Positions 10,740 to 21,130 of a stretch of 64,000 nucleotides of DNA are shown here, piece after piece. Position numbers and translations under genes: made by a program. The DNA is taken from NCBI GenBank assembly GCA_030220185.1, contig JASPKZ010002338.1:186001-250000 (forward strand), written 5' to 3'. Numbering within the stretch: position 1 is the stretch's first letter; the number at the start of each line of letters is the position of its first letter. Origin of the DNA: Diploptera punctata. Its lineage: Eukaryota > Arthropoda > Insecta > Blattodea > Blaberidae. The notes under the pieces were generated by a model, which was given only the letters and a program-made list of their open reading frames with translations, was not told the DNA's origin and made no database searches.

Positions 10740-11072
10740 GCCAAATCATATTTTGGTTGTGCATTCAAAGAAAAATACGTACTTGGAAAAAAATGTTGTG
10801 CAAATGAGTACTGTGTTAATTTTATTAACATCTAGTGCCATGTGAAACTTTAGTGTCATCAGAAGAAAAATAAACCTTAAGGGTACTTTTCAAATACAAT
10901 GTAATGCACTAAAATATGTCCTCAAATGAATTAACAGTGTAGTTCTGGTCGAGAATATTAATAATTTGCATTTTTTGTAGTTACATTTACAATCACAGTA
11001 CTTTTCAAAATTAATAAATTTTCAGAAAATGTAAGAAAAAAATCAAGGTCATGAAATAAAATCTAAATTATA
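10740..11072 (+). other. 3' UTR-like continuation of the ZC3H15-like fragment
   Basis: Unique-looking sequence between the LINE-A target duplication and the tRNA unit, with AATAAA at about 10869 and near 11058. It could be the 3' UTR of the gene or retrocopy that ends at 10123. No open frame is supported. Confidence 0.4.
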
Positions 11073-11100
11073 TATTGTAATAAATAGTAAAAAAAAAAAT

Positions 11101-11172
11101 TAGCAGAGCGTGGTTTCGATCCACGGACCTCTGGGTTATGGGCCCAGCACGCTTCCACTGCGCCACTCTGCT
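11101..11172 (-). tRNA. tRNA-iMet-CAT: initiator tRNA-Met (CAT), unit 3
   Basis: 72 nt with the same initiator hallmarks as the copy at 2557. An 11-nt A-run to the left is its Pol III terminator on minus. The Tyr gene starts 98 bp away in the opposite direction, giving a compact shared upstream region. Confidence 0.93.
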
Positions 11173-11270
11173 TCTGCGCATAAGGCGCTTAACTAATCAC
11201 TTTCTCCCGTACTCTAGATCAACATTCTTACTGTGAAGGCCAATGACAATTCTCAAGCCAGCTTACACCT

Positions 11271-11362
11271 CCTCTGGTAGCTCAGTTGGTAGAGCGGTGG
11301 ACTGTAGTGGTTAAGAGTTGTCAGCAATCCATAGGTCGCTGGTTCAAATCCGGCCCGGAGGA
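11271..11362 (+). tRNA. tRNA-Tyr-GTA: tRNA-Tyr (GTA) with intron, unit 3
   Basis: 92 nt, anticodon GTA, intron TGGTTAAGAGTTGTCAGCA, intact acceptor pairing and T6 terminator. It is divergent from the initiator tRNA at 11101. Confidence 0.92.
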
Positions 11363-11379
11363 ATTTTTTAAATTCTATT

Positions 11380-12222
11380 TATTAATTAAGTGAATGTAGG
11401 AAATAACATTCTTAGGATTCTTTTAATTATTACTAAGTTGTACATTTTTACTCATTAATAATCAAATTATTAGATAAGTCATCATCATCAACAAACAGGG
11501 ATTAAACTCATGTGGCTTGTTCCGGTCTCATAGATTCTCATTCAAAAATTTGAATCCATCTCTTGTTCGGTTTAGGAACATTCCTGTCTTCTTTTGGTTC
11601 GTAACTAAATGTAATTTTTGGTATGTGTTCATTATATTTAGGGCAAGGCAATTAATGGTCTTGCATCTTATTCTTATGAAGGTTGAAACATTGCTTGCAT
11701 ATATGAAAATGTACAGAATTAAAAAACGGATTAAATAAAAGCAATTCGTTAGGGCAATTTTTTGCATTTCCTTAACTTTCTCAGGGTTATGTAATTTTTT
11801 GGCAATTTTTAGGTCATTTTGAACATTTTTTACACTTTTCCGGAAGGCTGTGACATTATTTGTATTTGATTTAAGATTTTTATTATAATTCAGTATTTTT
11901 CCTTGTCAATACAATTTCTTGGAATTAAGTAGTTGTTATGCTAACTACTACCCCTATTTTTCAAGGTATGTGCATAATGAACTTGCCCACTTCTCGGAAT
12001 TTTATTCAATTTCTTAGAGCTTATGCTAGCTTCTACCCTTATTCTGCAATTCAAAATTGCTGTAAAAGTACACTGTGTAATTTAAATGGATTTTCTGCAA
12101 TAAAAGGTACCCTAATATGTATTTTGTAAATGCTTTTCTTTTAATATTTTGATGTTAAGTTAAATTTTATGTAATTCAGTAATCAAGTGAGTACTTAATC
12201 TAATAAATAGTATTTTTATTGA
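11380..12222. other. tRNA-unit downstream flank, then unrecognised AT-rich DNA
   Basis: About 11380-11560 matches 15880-15940 plus 16840-16878 and 17182-17290, showing that the unit extends beyond the Tyr gene and was later interrupted in the other copy. The rest, to 12222, holds only short frames on both strands and no recognisable gene. Confidence 0.5.
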
Positions 12223-12661
12223 CTATTTAACTCATGCCCCAAATGGGAGTCAATGACCAATCACGTTTCAATTATTTCTGTTTTACAACCAATCAGAGTC
12301 GTGTTTCACCAAATATTTATCAGTGTTATAATTACCATATTAAAGAAAGCTCCTCCTTACAATATTGCGTTCCTTTGGCAATAAATAGTATGATCTGGTT
12401 GCAGTGATAAACAAAAGAAGCAGTAGAAGCGTACCTATCGTTTCTCATTTGTTTTAAAACATCGCCGTTTACATTAAATATATAAATATTTTAAAATAAA
12501 TATAGTTAAATAATGATTTGTGAGTAAACAGCTTAATTTTATTCGTTAAATAGTCCTAACAAATGCCACTCTTGATTTCCAAATTCTCTAGATAAATTCA
12601 CTCCTCACTTCGTGAGTCGTGAATTTATCGATAATTTGGAAATCACTCGTGGCATTACTTA
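12223..12661 (+). mobile_element. MITE-1, short form (439 bp)
   Basis: The element begins CTATTTAACTCATGCCCC and ends GGCATTACTTA. It is bracketed by TGA on both sides (12220-12222 and 12662-12664). Near its end is a foldback of about 85 bp built around CTCACTTCGTGAG. Close to identical short copies are at 36248, 41738 and 44022; longer ones are at 21363, 26913 and 47027. It codes for nothing. Confidence 0.85.
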
Positions 12662-12814
12662 TGATAATTCTTAACTTTTTATTCGTCATTATTTTTTTGA
12701 TTTTATTTATCATTTTTTGCATTTTTTAGGTCATAAATGCATTTTTTATTTTGCATTTTTTTACAAATTTATAGGTTATTAAATGCCTTGCCCTAATTAT
12801 ATTAGTTTCTTGAA

Positions 12815-13039
12815 AATAATATAAACTATTTTGTTTGTCTAAGCTTCAAAAGAATAAATAAACATTACGTTAAATGTAATTTATTTTATTATTAGAATAT
12901 TGAGTAGGAATGAGACGCACAAAAAAATTAAACATAGTCTCAATTCCGGAAATGCATGATATTATAAATTGTAGGTATTCTTGTCGTCCCAACTTCTTTC
13001 AAAAAACGTTAAATTAATATATATATATATATATATATA
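12815..13039 (+). pseudogene. decayed LINE-A fragment
   Basis: Similar to 4440-4680, including the same leading sequence. It ends in an (AT)n run at about 13018-13039, into which SINE-B has inserted. Confidence 0.65.
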
Positions 13040-13318
13040 CACGCCGTAGCGTAGTGGTTAAGACACTGAGTTACAAGCCGGAGGGTCGAGGGTTCAAGTC
13101 CCGTTGGGGTCAGGATTTTTGAACTGACCCAAACCCTCTGGCGGCACTATGGCCCTGGGGTCGACTCAGCTTCTAACGGAAATGAGTACCAGACACTTGT
13201 TCTGGGGGTAAAGACGGCCGTCACGCAGGGCTGACATAAAGTGCCGATTGTCTAGAAAAAGTGGGAGCCTTAACCTCCTACTACCCCAAGGGCCTCCGGG
13301 CCTGTTGTGGGATCACTT
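13040..13318 (+). mobile_element. SINE-B copy
   Basis: It starts CACGCCGTAGCGTAGTGGTT (A-box-like) with a B-box GGTTCAAGTCC in a tRNA-like head. The body contains GGTCGACTCAGC and GGCCGTCACGCAGGG, and the end is GTGGGATCACTT. It is directly abutted by SINE-C at 13320. Confidence 0.85.
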
Positions 13319-13319
13319 G

Positions 13320-13642
13320 TCCCGCGCCGTACCCGAGTGGTTAAGGCAGGAAGCCTTGACGCAGAGCTACGGGACTTGCACTGGTTCGAGTCCCCATGGG
13401 GAAGAAATTTTCTCATGGTATTTCGGACAGTATGGGTCCGGTGCCCACCCAGCATCGTGAGGCATTTGGGTAGCTACAATAAGTAGCGGCTCCAGGTTGA
13501 GGAAACCAGCTATAACGGATGGGGGACTCGACATGCTGACCACATGTCACCCCTAAACTGGCTGATGATCATCTACCTCTGTGATTGACACATGTGGATG
13601 TGAGGGGCCAGCAGCCGGTTGGTAGGCTAAGCCTGTCGCGCC
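13320..13642 (+). mobile_element. SINE-C copy
   Basis: The tRNA-like head GCGCCGTACCCGAGTGGTTA has a long variable arm, so it is a class II (Leu/Ser-like) type. The B-box is GGTTCGAGTCC. The body ends near CCAGCAGCCGGTTGG. Related copies lie on minus at 54683 and 61935, with a 3' piece at 32553. Confidence 0.75.
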
Positions 13643-13644
13643 AG

Positions 13645-13925
13645 GAGTTTTTATTATAGTTGTGACGTAGGTTTTCCATTTCCATCTTGGTCTGCCACGT
13701 TTATTTCTTCCAGGGGGTGACCATTGGTGTATATTTTTTGGCCATTTTTTATTTTCCATTCTTTGTACATGCCCATACCATTTAAGTGTTTGATTTTCAA
13801 TCCTCTTAACAACAGATGTGGTGACATTCATTTCTCTCCAAAGGAATTCATTTCTTATTTTATCCTGTCTTGTTTTTTGGAGGCTTCTTCTAAAATAATC
13901 AGGGGAGGAAATGGTTGGTACGGCC
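13645..13925 (-). pseudogene. LINE C-terminal fragment (family P)
   Basis: The minus frame reads KIRNEFLWREMNVTTSVVKR, then LKWYGHVQRMENKKWPKNIH and a GRNKRGRP tail. It is the C-terminal 90 or so residues of a GRP-tailed LINE, 5'-truncated, with no catalytic motif. Confidence 0.75.
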
Positions 13926-14009
13926 TCGAGAAGGGTACAGATGCCGACTATGTATACCCTAATAAATCTCGAGTAACGCCACTGCGACTTTTTTTTTAGC
14001 AGCTCTGCC

Positions 14010-14135
14010 AGCAAGTCCTAATCCTACGTTCTCGTCGTGCTCCCTGACTGCAGTTGTAATAGAGTGTAGCTAACAGGATGGGACGAAAGGCGAGTTCTCA
14101 GCGCCTTAAAACTGAGACCTGTCGGCTAAGGGACC

Positions 14136-14166
<31 letters not shown>

Positions 14167-14222
14167 AGGTCCTCCGTGTCTGGGGGTTAGGCGTCAGACT
14201 GGCAACCTGGCCCTGGAAAAAA
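14010..14222 (+). repeat. repeat fragment ending in poly(A)
   Basis: A non-coding stretch runs into a pure A-tract at about 14130-14164. It is followed by a sequence similar to the minus strand of 1085-1150. The A-tract suggests the 3' end of a retrotransposed transcript. Confidence 0.4.
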
Positions 14223-14436
14223 GTATATCATACGTACTTCAGTAAAATATGTCAGCCGGATGTAGGTGAAACTAATTAATTTAATTGTTTGTTTCAAATG
14301 AATTAACCAATAAATTAATGCCACAAAAGGACATGTTTATTAGAAGGAATTGCACCATAAGAACAAAGCTATTCTGTAGACTTGAAACACGCTATATACA
14401 GGGACTTTTAATTGTAACAAATTATACCAAAAAGAT

Positions 14437-14508
14437 TAGCAGAGCGTGGTTTCGACCCACGGACTTCTGGGTTATGGGCCCAGCACGCTTCCACTGCGCC
14501 ACTCTGCT
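14437..14508 (-). tRNA. tRNA-iMet-CAT: initiator tRNA-Met (CAT), unit 4, slightly diverged
   Basis: 72 nt with CAT anticodon and A-type T-loop, but two changes from the other copies (minus-strand AGTCCGTGGGTCG instead of GGTCCGTGGATCG). One of them weakens the T-stem. The T-run is shorter (5 nt). It may be an ageing copy, as its Tyr partner is already a relic. Confidence 0.75.
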
Positions 14509-14608
14509 TCTGGGCACTGGCTGCTTGACACATCACTTTTTCCATTACTTTAGATTAGTATTGTAGCTACAAAGACCATGACATTTCTTACGTTAGCTGA
14601 CCTTGTTA

Positions 14609-14670
14609 TCTTCTTGGGTTTCACATTTGGTAGAGTGACCGACTGTCATGTTATACAGTTGTCACTATAT
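14609..14670 (+). pseudogene. tRNA-Tyr relic, unit 4
   Basis: At the position expected for the Tyr partner I see CTTCTTGGGTTTCACATTTG then GTAGAGTGACCGACTGT. It aligns with the Tyr D-arm and anticodon arm, but the B-box half is lost. The GTA anticodon reads GTC. Confidence 0.6.
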
Positions 14671-14774
14671 TATTATCATTATCAATTTCATTATTATTAT
14701 TATTATTATTATTATTAATAATATTATTATAGTTGTTATCATTATCTTTCAATTATTATTATTGTCATTTTAAA

Positions 14775-15010
14775 GAAAACATTACAGTGGTATGGCCATG
14801 TCAAAAGAATGCCAGAACAAAGATTGCCTAAAATTGTTATGGAATGGATCCCAATGGAAAGGAGGAAGAGAGGAAGACCGAAGAAAACTTGGATAGAAGA
14901 GGTACAAGCAGCTATGAATATCAGAGGAATGGAGGAAGATCAATGGATGGACAGAAAGGAATGGCGTTTGTTTTTCGGAAGACGGCGGCAGCTGCCATGA
15001 TACCGGATGA
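14775..15010 (+). pseudogene. LINE-N C-terminal tail, best-preserved copy
   Basis: The frame LQWYGHVKRMPEQRLPKIVM continues through GRPKKTWIEEVQAAMNIRG and ends FGRRRQLP-stop at 15000. A GATGATGATGAT tail follows at once. 5'-truncated. Confidence 0.85.
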
Positions 15011-15029
15011 TGATGATGATTTTCATTTT

Positions 15030-15219
15030 AATTATTATTATTATTATTATCATTATTATTATTATTATTATTATTTTCACTATTATTATTATCATCATTA
15101 TCAATTTCATCATTATTATTTTCTTCATTACTATTATTATCATTATTATTATTGTTTTCATTACTATTATTATCATTATTATTATTGTTATTATTATCAG
15201 CATCATTTTCATATTATTA

Positions 15220-15277
<58 letters not shown>
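15030..15277. repeat. (ATT)n / (TTATCA) compound microsatellite
   Basis: About 250 bp of ATT and ATC trinucleotides with TTTCAT interruptions. It produces long low-complexity frames in all phases; none is a gene. Confidence 0.95.
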
Positions 15278-15278
<1 letters not shown>

Positions 15279-15360
15279 CTCCGAAATAATGATTTCCTTA
15301 AAACAATATTTTGAAATCAAAATTCTGGAAGGAAAATATTAAGGGGAAGACGATGATAGT

Positions 15361-15608
15361 GTTTTGTATAATTCTATAAAATTGTAGCATGCTAAAGTGA
15401 TACAGAAATAAAATGGATAACTGAAAGGAGATAATATTTAATGGTAAAGGCATATCCTATAGAGGATAATGATGATAATTATGTTCTTAAAGTCTAACAA
15501 TAATTTCCTATTTTTGAAACATGAATAATTCAATGATATGAACCAACAGTGAAATCTAGAATAAACTATACGTAACTTTATATTGTAATAAATAGTAAAA
15601 AAAAAAAT
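15361..15608. repeat. tRNA-unit flank, unit 5
   Basis: Matches 9766-10011 and continues straight into the initiator tRNA. It represents the undisturbed form of the unit without the ZC3H15-like insertion. Confidence 0.75.
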
Positions 15609-15680
15609 TAGCAGAGCGTGGTTTCGATCCACGGACCTCTGGGTTATGGGCCCAGCACGCTTCCACTGCGCCACTCTGCT
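15609..15680 (-). tRNA. tRNA-iMet-CAT: initiator tRNA-Met (CAT), unit 5
   Basis: 72 nt, identical in structure to the copy at 11101. A long A-run on its left acts as T-run terminator. The Tyr gene begins 98 bp away. Confidence 0.93.
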
Positions 15681-15778
15681 TCTGCACACAAGGCGCTTAA
15701 CTAATCGCTTTCTCGCATACTCTAGATCAACATTCTTACAATGAAGGCCAATGACAATTCTCAAGACAGTTTACATGT

Positions 15779-15870
15779 CCTCTGGTAGCTCAGTTGGTAG
15801 AGCGGTGGACTGTAGTGGTAAGAAGTTGTCAGTAATCCATAGGTCGCTGGTTCAAATCCGGCCCGGAGGA
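15779..15870 (+). tRNA. tRNA-Tyr-GTA: tRNA-Tyr (GTA) with intron, unit 5
   Basis: 92 nt with anticodon GTA and intron TGGTAAGAAGTTGTCAGTA; acceptor and arms are intact and a T6 run follows. Confidence 0.92.
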
Positions 15871-15990
15871 ATTTTTTAATTACTATTTATTAATTAAATA
15901 TATGTAGGAAATAATACTATTATGTTTCTTTAATTGTTAATAACAGGACTTGATACATTAAGAGCAAAAATAGTAATTGATAATAACATT

Positions 15991-16299
15991 GATGTTGAGT
16001 GATTCCGGGTTCTGTGGCCGTGGTCCATAGTTGGTGTTGATACCAGACGTTTCGCCCTCAACTGCGGAGGGCATCTTCAGTGGCGAGTGCTTCTAGGCGT
16101 GTTTCCTGGTCGGAAGCTCTACTTACTGTCTCTAAGTAGAGCTTCCGACCAGGAAACACGCCTAGAAGCACTCGCCACTGAAGATGCCCTCCGCAGTTGA
16201 GGGCGAAACGTCTGGTATCAACACCAACTATGGACCACGGCCACAGAACCCGGAATCACTCAACATCATGATTACCGGCCGTGAAAGCCTGCATTCAAC
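15991..16299. mobile_element. Penelope-like terminal palindrome, 136-bp arms
   Basis: The arms 15990-16125 and 16133-16268 are reverse complements around a 7-nt loop. The element, with a 31-nt extra segment on the right, is flanked by TGATAATAACATT at 15978-15990 and 16300-16312. Each arm carries a hammerhead-like core. Solo palindromic ends of this kind fit Penelope-like retroelements. No RT or GIY-YIG coding remains, so the assignment rests on the ribozyme-like core and on resemblance to the coding copies elsewhere. Confidence 0.7.
16175..16215 (+). ncRNA. hammerhead-ribozyme-like motif 1
   Basis: CTGAAGA at 16178-16184, stem II GCCCTC/GAGGGC (16186-16191 with 16199-16204), GAAA at 16205-16208. 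Then comes self-complementary ACGT and C at 16212 as the predicted cleavage base. CCA at 16175-16177 pairs with TGG at 16213-16215 as stem I. This is a complete type I minimal hammerhead pattern. The mirror copy lies on minus in the left arm. Confidence 0.7.
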
Positions 16300-16312
16300 T
16301 GATAATAACATT

Positions 16313-16835
16313 TTTAGAGCAGTTTTAAATATCTAGGCTTCAATTTATCATATGTTAAAACTGAAGATATTAATGACAAAATAATTAAATTTAATCTAAT
16401 GTGTGGCACTATTAAAAGAACCCTTAAAAACACAAGAAAAGATACAAAAATGAAATTTTATAAAGTAATGGCTGTTCCTGTATGTATCAGATTCTTGGAC
16501 GATCACTAAAAGACAAGAACAAAGATTGGAAGCAGCTGAGATGAGATTTTTAAGAAATATAGCAGGATATACTCAGCTGGATAAGAAAAGAAATGAAGAT
16601 ATAAGAAAGGAACTAAATATTTTCAAACTTACAGACCGAATAATTAAATACAGCAACGACTGGAAATAACATATTGATAGAATGCCAGAAGAAAGATTTA
16701 CAAAATTATTGCTAAGTTATAAACCGCACGGAAGAAAAAATGTTGACGCCCACACAGAAGATGGTCTGAACAATTTTAACAATTCCAGCTTTCATGAAAC
16801 CGGAACGAGCCAACAGGCTTAATCCTGATGATGAT
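16313..16835 (+). pseudogene. LINE-G C-terminal part, decayed
   Basis: The segments FKYLGFNLSYVKTEDINDKI, KMKFYKVMAVPV and MRFLRNIAGYTQLDKKRN are readable across several frame changes. The tail includes HIDRMPEERF and a GATGATGATAAT end. A related minus copy is at 44725-45265. Confidence 0.75.
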
Positions 16836-16878
16836 AATTATTAATAAGTTGTATATTTTGACTCATTAATAATCAGAT

Positions 16879-17181
16879 GGGGGCACGCCGTAGCGTAGTG
16901 GTTAAGGCACTGCGCTACAAGTCGGAAGGTCAAGGGTTCAAGTCCCGGTGGGGTCAGGATTTTTAAACTGGCCAAAACCTTCTGGCGGCACTATGGCCCT
17001 TGGAGTCGACTCAGCCTCTAACGGAAATGAGTACCAGACGCTTGTTCTGGGGGTAAAGGCGGCCGTCACGCAGGGCTGACAACCCGGCTGATATCAAGTG
17101 CCGATTGTCTAGAAAAAGTGGGAGTCTTAACCTCCTACTGCCCCAAGGGCCTCCCGAGGCCTGTAGTGGGATTACTTTACT
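16879..17181 (+). mobile_element. SINE-B copy with 13-bp target duplication
   Basis: Flanked by TTAATAATCAGAT at 16866-16878 and 17182-17194. It has a complete head with A- and B-box-like segments, the body, and an end in TTACTTTAC. It inserted in the downstream flank of tRNA unit 5; the uninterrupted site is seen at about 11455. Confidence 0.92.
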
Positions 17182-17458
17182 TTAATAATCAGATTATTAG
17201 ATTAGTCATCATCATCATCAACAATCACTGATTAAACCCACGTGACTTGTTTCGATCTCATAGATTCTCATTCACAAATTTTAAACTGCGATAAAGTATG
17301 AACGCGCAATGATACCGAGGCCGGGTTTATTTTAAAAAAACATTTTGAGACATTCATAAACACATCTTCTCTCTTTGTCACCAACATACAGTCAATAACA
17401 AAAAAGTTTCTCGCTAAATAACTTTTTTGTGTTACCATCCGATAATTTTTAACAAGTA

Positions 17459-18168
17459 TTTAACAAAAAATAAATAATAGTTTTAAAAAACTAAAAGAAC
17501 ACGCTTTATTAGAAAACTAAAAAATGAAAAATAATTTTAATTTCCAATACGCTTGGGATAAAATAAAGTGCTCAACAAAAAATCATCTCCAACACATATA
17601 GAATAAAATTAGAGTTATCAACAAAAATATAGTTACCTTGTAGGTCCGTCTCCTCAACTTAAGTTCTTTTAAAACTCTGTAGGCCTCTCGGGACTAGTCC
17701 CGAAAAGCCTACTGAGTTTTAAAAGAACTTAAGTTGAGGAGACGGACCTACAAGGTAACTATATTATAGTTTTTAACCGTACATTATATTACTGTGAACT
17801 AATACCTCAACGGAAAATCACCATGAATTTTACTGGTATCGATATCATCAAAAAGAAAATAATTTTACCATCAAAAGCGTGGGGTGCTCTATATCAATTA
17901 ATATATTTTATAATAAACAGATATTGGTAAAAGTAAGCTCTCTAAGAAGAAAATGTAAAAATCATAAATAGCACCCCACGCTTTTGATGGTAAAATTATT
18001 TTCTTTTTGTTGATGACTCTAATTTTATTCTATATGTGTTGGAGATGATTTTTTTGTTGACCACTTTATTTTATCCCAAGCATATTGGAAATTAAAATTA
18101 TTTTTCATTTTTTAGTTTTCTAATAAAGCGTGTTCTTTTAGTTTTTTAAAACTATTGTTTATTTTTTA
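17459..18168. repeat. nested inverted repeat, ~165-bp outer arms
   Basis: The outer arms, about 17459-17622 and 18003-18168, are near-perfect reverse complements (for example AAAGAACACGCTTTATTAGA on the left). Inside lie the Penelope palindrome at 17637-17765 and a second pair of arms of about 38 bp, 17853-17890 with 17971-18008, around AGCGTGGGGTGCT. I see no open frame. It looks like a foldback element with another palindrome inserted. Confidence 0.75.
17637..17765. mobile_element. Penelope-like end palindrome, joined at the ribozyme stem II
   Basis: Arms of about 60 bp contain TAAGTTGAGGAGACGGACCT on the right and its reverse complement on the left. The centre is GGGACTAGTCCC, the stem II of the hammerhead-like motif, followed by GAAA. 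The CNGANGA half of the motif is absent. The same end sequence is at 43590-44021. Confidence 0.7.
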
Positions 18169-18272
18169 TTTTTTAGTTTTATTATTTTACAGAATAAGAT
18201 AAAAATGTAAATATCTTTAAATTCGATACTATTGTAGTATGAGCTAAAAGTAATACTCTTCTATGAAAAAAC

Positions 18273-18364
18273 CCTCCCAGCCGGATTTGAACCAGCGACC
18301 TATGGATTACTGAAATTATATACCACTAAGAGTTCACTGCTCTACCAACTGAGCTCTTACAACG
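18273..18364 (-). pseudogene. tRNA-Tyr-derived pseudogene
   Basis: The minus strand shows GAGCTCAGTTGGTAGAGC and TCGCTGGTTCAAATCCGGC, clearly Tyr-like. The acceptor strands no longer pair, and the anticodon loop has changed to CTCTTAG with an altered, longer intron-like insert. Probably not functional. Confidence 0.7.
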
Positions 18365-18566
18365 ATTGACTAAAAACTCGACAAGTCCCCAACCTGTTAT
18401 ACCAGTTTTATTTTTTTTTTGATTTTCGGATGATTCTGGCCAGGATTTTAGAAACAAAATATGAAATTATTGTATTGTCACGGGTCCTCTACAAGTATAC
18501 AAAGTTTCAAGTCGATCCAATGATTTTAAGTGGGTGAAAGTCGCGTTGAAAGATTCCGTTACATAG

Positions 18567-18592
18567 ATAGATAGATAGATAGATAGATAGAT
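18567..18592. repeat. (GATA)n microsatellite
   Basis: Six to seven ATAG units. The surrounding 18170-19004 holds no other recognised feature apart from the tRNA relic. Confidence 0.9.
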
Positions 18593-19017
18593 GCAGGTCA
18601 AGCTAATATAAAGCGTGTAACAAATATCTCCTTTCTTATGTAAACATTACTGTCCAGGGAAAGACAGTGTAATCCATAAACATCAGGCAACCCGCAAAAA
18701 AATTCTTAATCTATCATTATCACTAGTTTTCTACCAATCGTCTGACAAGTTTTTATCTGCAAAAATATAGATTCGCGCCAAAATAATGCATTTGTCAAAA
18801 CTATTCATTATATTAATTAGTTAAGACTTTAAAATGTATACATTCAGAAAGAGCGGAAAATTCTCTATACGACCATATCATCATTTTATTAAATTCATCA
18901 CTTTGCATTTTTTTAAAATTGGCAACATCGCGGGAGTAGAAAAGGATGGAGCTAATAGCAGGATATAGGAGTGCGAGAGAGACATGCTACATCTAATTCC
19001 GTACTGCCTTTTAAGGT

Positions 19018-19890
19018 AGTAGTAGTAGGACTTTATTAGGCAAAAAGTAAGATATTTACAATATTATTTACAAATATGGGTCGCACGGGCAGTAAGTCGT
19101 ACGTGCTGTTGACAGTCCGTTACAATAAAGTAATAATTGCTACTAGTGTGAAGAAAAATAAACAACAAAAAAAGCAATAACATTACAATTACATAAAGAA
19201 AACGCAATAATATTACAATTAAATAATAACACAATAGCATTATACACTAAAAAAAACCATAACATTACAATTACATAAAGAAAACGCAATAATATTACAA
19301 TTAAATAATAACACAATAGCATTATACACTAAAAAAAACCATAACATTACAATTACATAAAGAAAACGCAATAATATTACAATTAAATAATAACACAATA
19401 GCATTATACACTAAAAAAACCATAACATTACAATTACATAAAGAAAACGCAATAATATTACAACTAAATAATAACACAATAGCATTATACATTAATTAAT
19501 TTATATATAATTATTAAGAATTAATGTTGTTGCATTTTGATAACAAATATTTATTCATGAATGAGTGTTGTTCTTATTTTCCGCGTTTTGTCCAGAAATT
19601 TACCGAGGTTTATCCAATTTTCTGGATTTACCAATAACTCGTAGAATGCCAATCTTTCCCGATTTGAATTTAGAAATCTTTCCGGTAATAACTGACGTCT
19701 CCAATATTCTAAATCATTACATTGTCCTAATATATGTATCTCATCTTCAAATTTCCCGCACATTGGACATATTCGCATATCGTGATCGTCGCTAATTTTT
19801 TGAAATTTCCATGCCCCTAGCCTAAACCAAGCAAGCCCTGATCTCTCTTTAAATGCTAGGTTGAGTATATACGATTCTTTTCCCCAGACG
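19018..19890 (-). mobile_element. LINE-J 3' end with zinc knuckle and 13-bp target duplication
   Basis: Flanked by TGCCTTTTAAGGT at 19005-19017 and 19891-19903. The minus frame 19551-19890 reads WGKESYILNLAFKERSGLAW, then CPMCGKFEDEIHILGQC, a CX2CX7HX4C knuckle. That motif is typical of the C terminus of R1/Jockey-type LINEs and unlike the GRP tails of the other families here. The 3' UTR contains an 82-bp tandem repeat and ends in a (CTA)n tail. It is 5'-truncated with no RT core. Confidence 0.9.
19171..19493. repeat. 82-bp tandem repeat in the LINE-J 3' UTR
   Basis: Units begin with AACATTACAATTACATAAAG at 19179, 19261, 19343 and 19424, giving periods of 82, 82 and 81 bp, nearly identical to each other. 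The array lies entirely within LINE-J. Confidence 0.9.
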
Positions 19891-19903
19891 TGCCTTTTAA
19901 GGT

Positions 19904-20111
19904 TGAGACGATCTATAGAGTGCTAACAGGGCAGCTACAGAGTAGCATTGGGCTCAGCAGGATGTACTACCGATGAGCTTGAATGCGCCTGCGCAACATA
20001 CTCTCATGTTAGCCTAGGGAAATGGGCTAACAATGTGGGTATTTAAAACGTTGAAGCACGTGGTATTGTAATGTTAATATTATTCGTTTTTAAACATCTT
20101 AATGATGGACA
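19904..20111. other. no gene seen
   Basis: Unique-looking sequence between LINE-J and the tRNA-cored foldback. Confidence 0.5.
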
Positions 20112-20295
20112 AATTATATTTGAAAAGAAAAATATACGCCTAGACTTGGGTTTGAACCCAGGACCTTCGACTTTCTATGTCAATGCTCTTCCGAGGAGGT
20201 CTAGGTAGCTCACTTGGAAGAGCATTGGCATAGAAAGTCAAAGGTCCTGGGTTCAAACCCCAGTCTAGGCGTATATATTGCTTTTCAAATATAAC
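20112..20295. mobile_element. tRNA-cored foldback element 1
   Basis: Two inverted tRNA-like sequences lie back to back: minus at 20136-20193 and plus at 20199-20271 (D-arm AGCTCACTTGGAAGAGC, B-box GGTTCAAACCC). Both are enclosed by inverted AT-rich flanks related to TATATTTGAAAAG. The anticodon loop ATAGAAA is unusual and no functional isotype is convincing. The right flank is the target of SINE-A at 20300. Confidence 0.65.
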
Positions 20296-20299
20296 ATGG

Positions 20300-20742
20300 A
20301 TGTCCACCGCTGTGGTCTCGAGGTAGCGTGCTGCCTTGTCACGCAGCGGGCCCGGGTTCGATCCCTGGTCGGGGCAGTTTTTCTGGGTGAGGTTTTTATC
20401 GGAGTTTTTCCTCACCTGTAAGACAAATGTCAGGAAAACTTTAAGGCCCAAACGGTCCCCGAAATCATATGGCCATCATCGTCATCTTTATCATTGTCAT
20501 TATCATCATCATCATCATCATCCTTCACAAATGTCAGGAAAACTTTAAGGCCCAAACGGTCCCCGAAATCATATGGCCATCATCATCATCTTTATCATTA
20601 TCATCATCATCTTTCACCGGTGTGAAAAGCAACGGGAAGCTAGCACACCTACAATTCCCTAGTGAAGATGCAAGCATAGCATGGAAATGCTATGATTGCA
20701 GTGAAGGACCTGCCTTCGGGCAGAATTACTATGGATGGATGG
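20300..20742 (+). mobile_element. SINE-A with internal duplication and 11-bp target duplication
   Basis: Flanked by ATATAACATGG at 20289-20299 and 20743-20753. The tRNA-Asp-like head is intact. The element is about 100 bp longer than its relatives because the block ending in CATATGGCCATCATC is duplicated (about 20425-20475 and 20526-20590). It ends GGATGGATGG. Confidence 0.92.
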
Positions 20743-20753
20743 ATATAACATGG

Positions 20754-20908
20754 TATTGTATTGCAATCTTCTTCTTCTCTTCTTCTTCTTCATGAAATTA
20801 GGCCTTTTGACCTGTTTTCACATCAAGTGGGATTTAATGAATCCTCCCATCTAGTAAATGGGCGTCCAACATTTCTATGCCATGCCACAGTATATACGCA
20901 ACGCATAC

Positions 20909-20953
<45 letters not shown>
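20754..20953. other. no gene; TTC-rich run and (AT)n
   Basis: Contains a CTTCTT-rich run near 20770-20793 and an (AT)n array at about 20922-20952, directly before the next foldback. Confidence 0.6.
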
Positions 20954-20955
<2 letters not shown>

Positions 20956-21130
20956 ATAAGAAAAATAAATGCCTGGAAGGGATTCGAACCCGGATCTCTG
21001 AGTCTGTACCTCAGCGTGATATCCATTACACTACCAGGCGAATCCAATTCAAACACTTATTTTTCTTATATATGTATTATACTCAGAGATCCGGGTTCGA
21101 ATCCCGTCCAGGCATTTATTTTTCTTATCA
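20954..21130. mobile_element. tRNA-cored foldback element 2
   Basis: The perfect outer inverted repeats are TGATAAGAAAAATAAATGCC at 20954 and its complement ending at 21130. A tRNA-like sequence lies on minus at 20971-21039 (B-box GGTTCGAATCC; loop GTACAGA in stem CTGAG/CTCAG, which would be anticodon ACA). Only its 3' third is repeated on plus at 21085-21115. It is probably not a working tRNA. Confidence 0.65.
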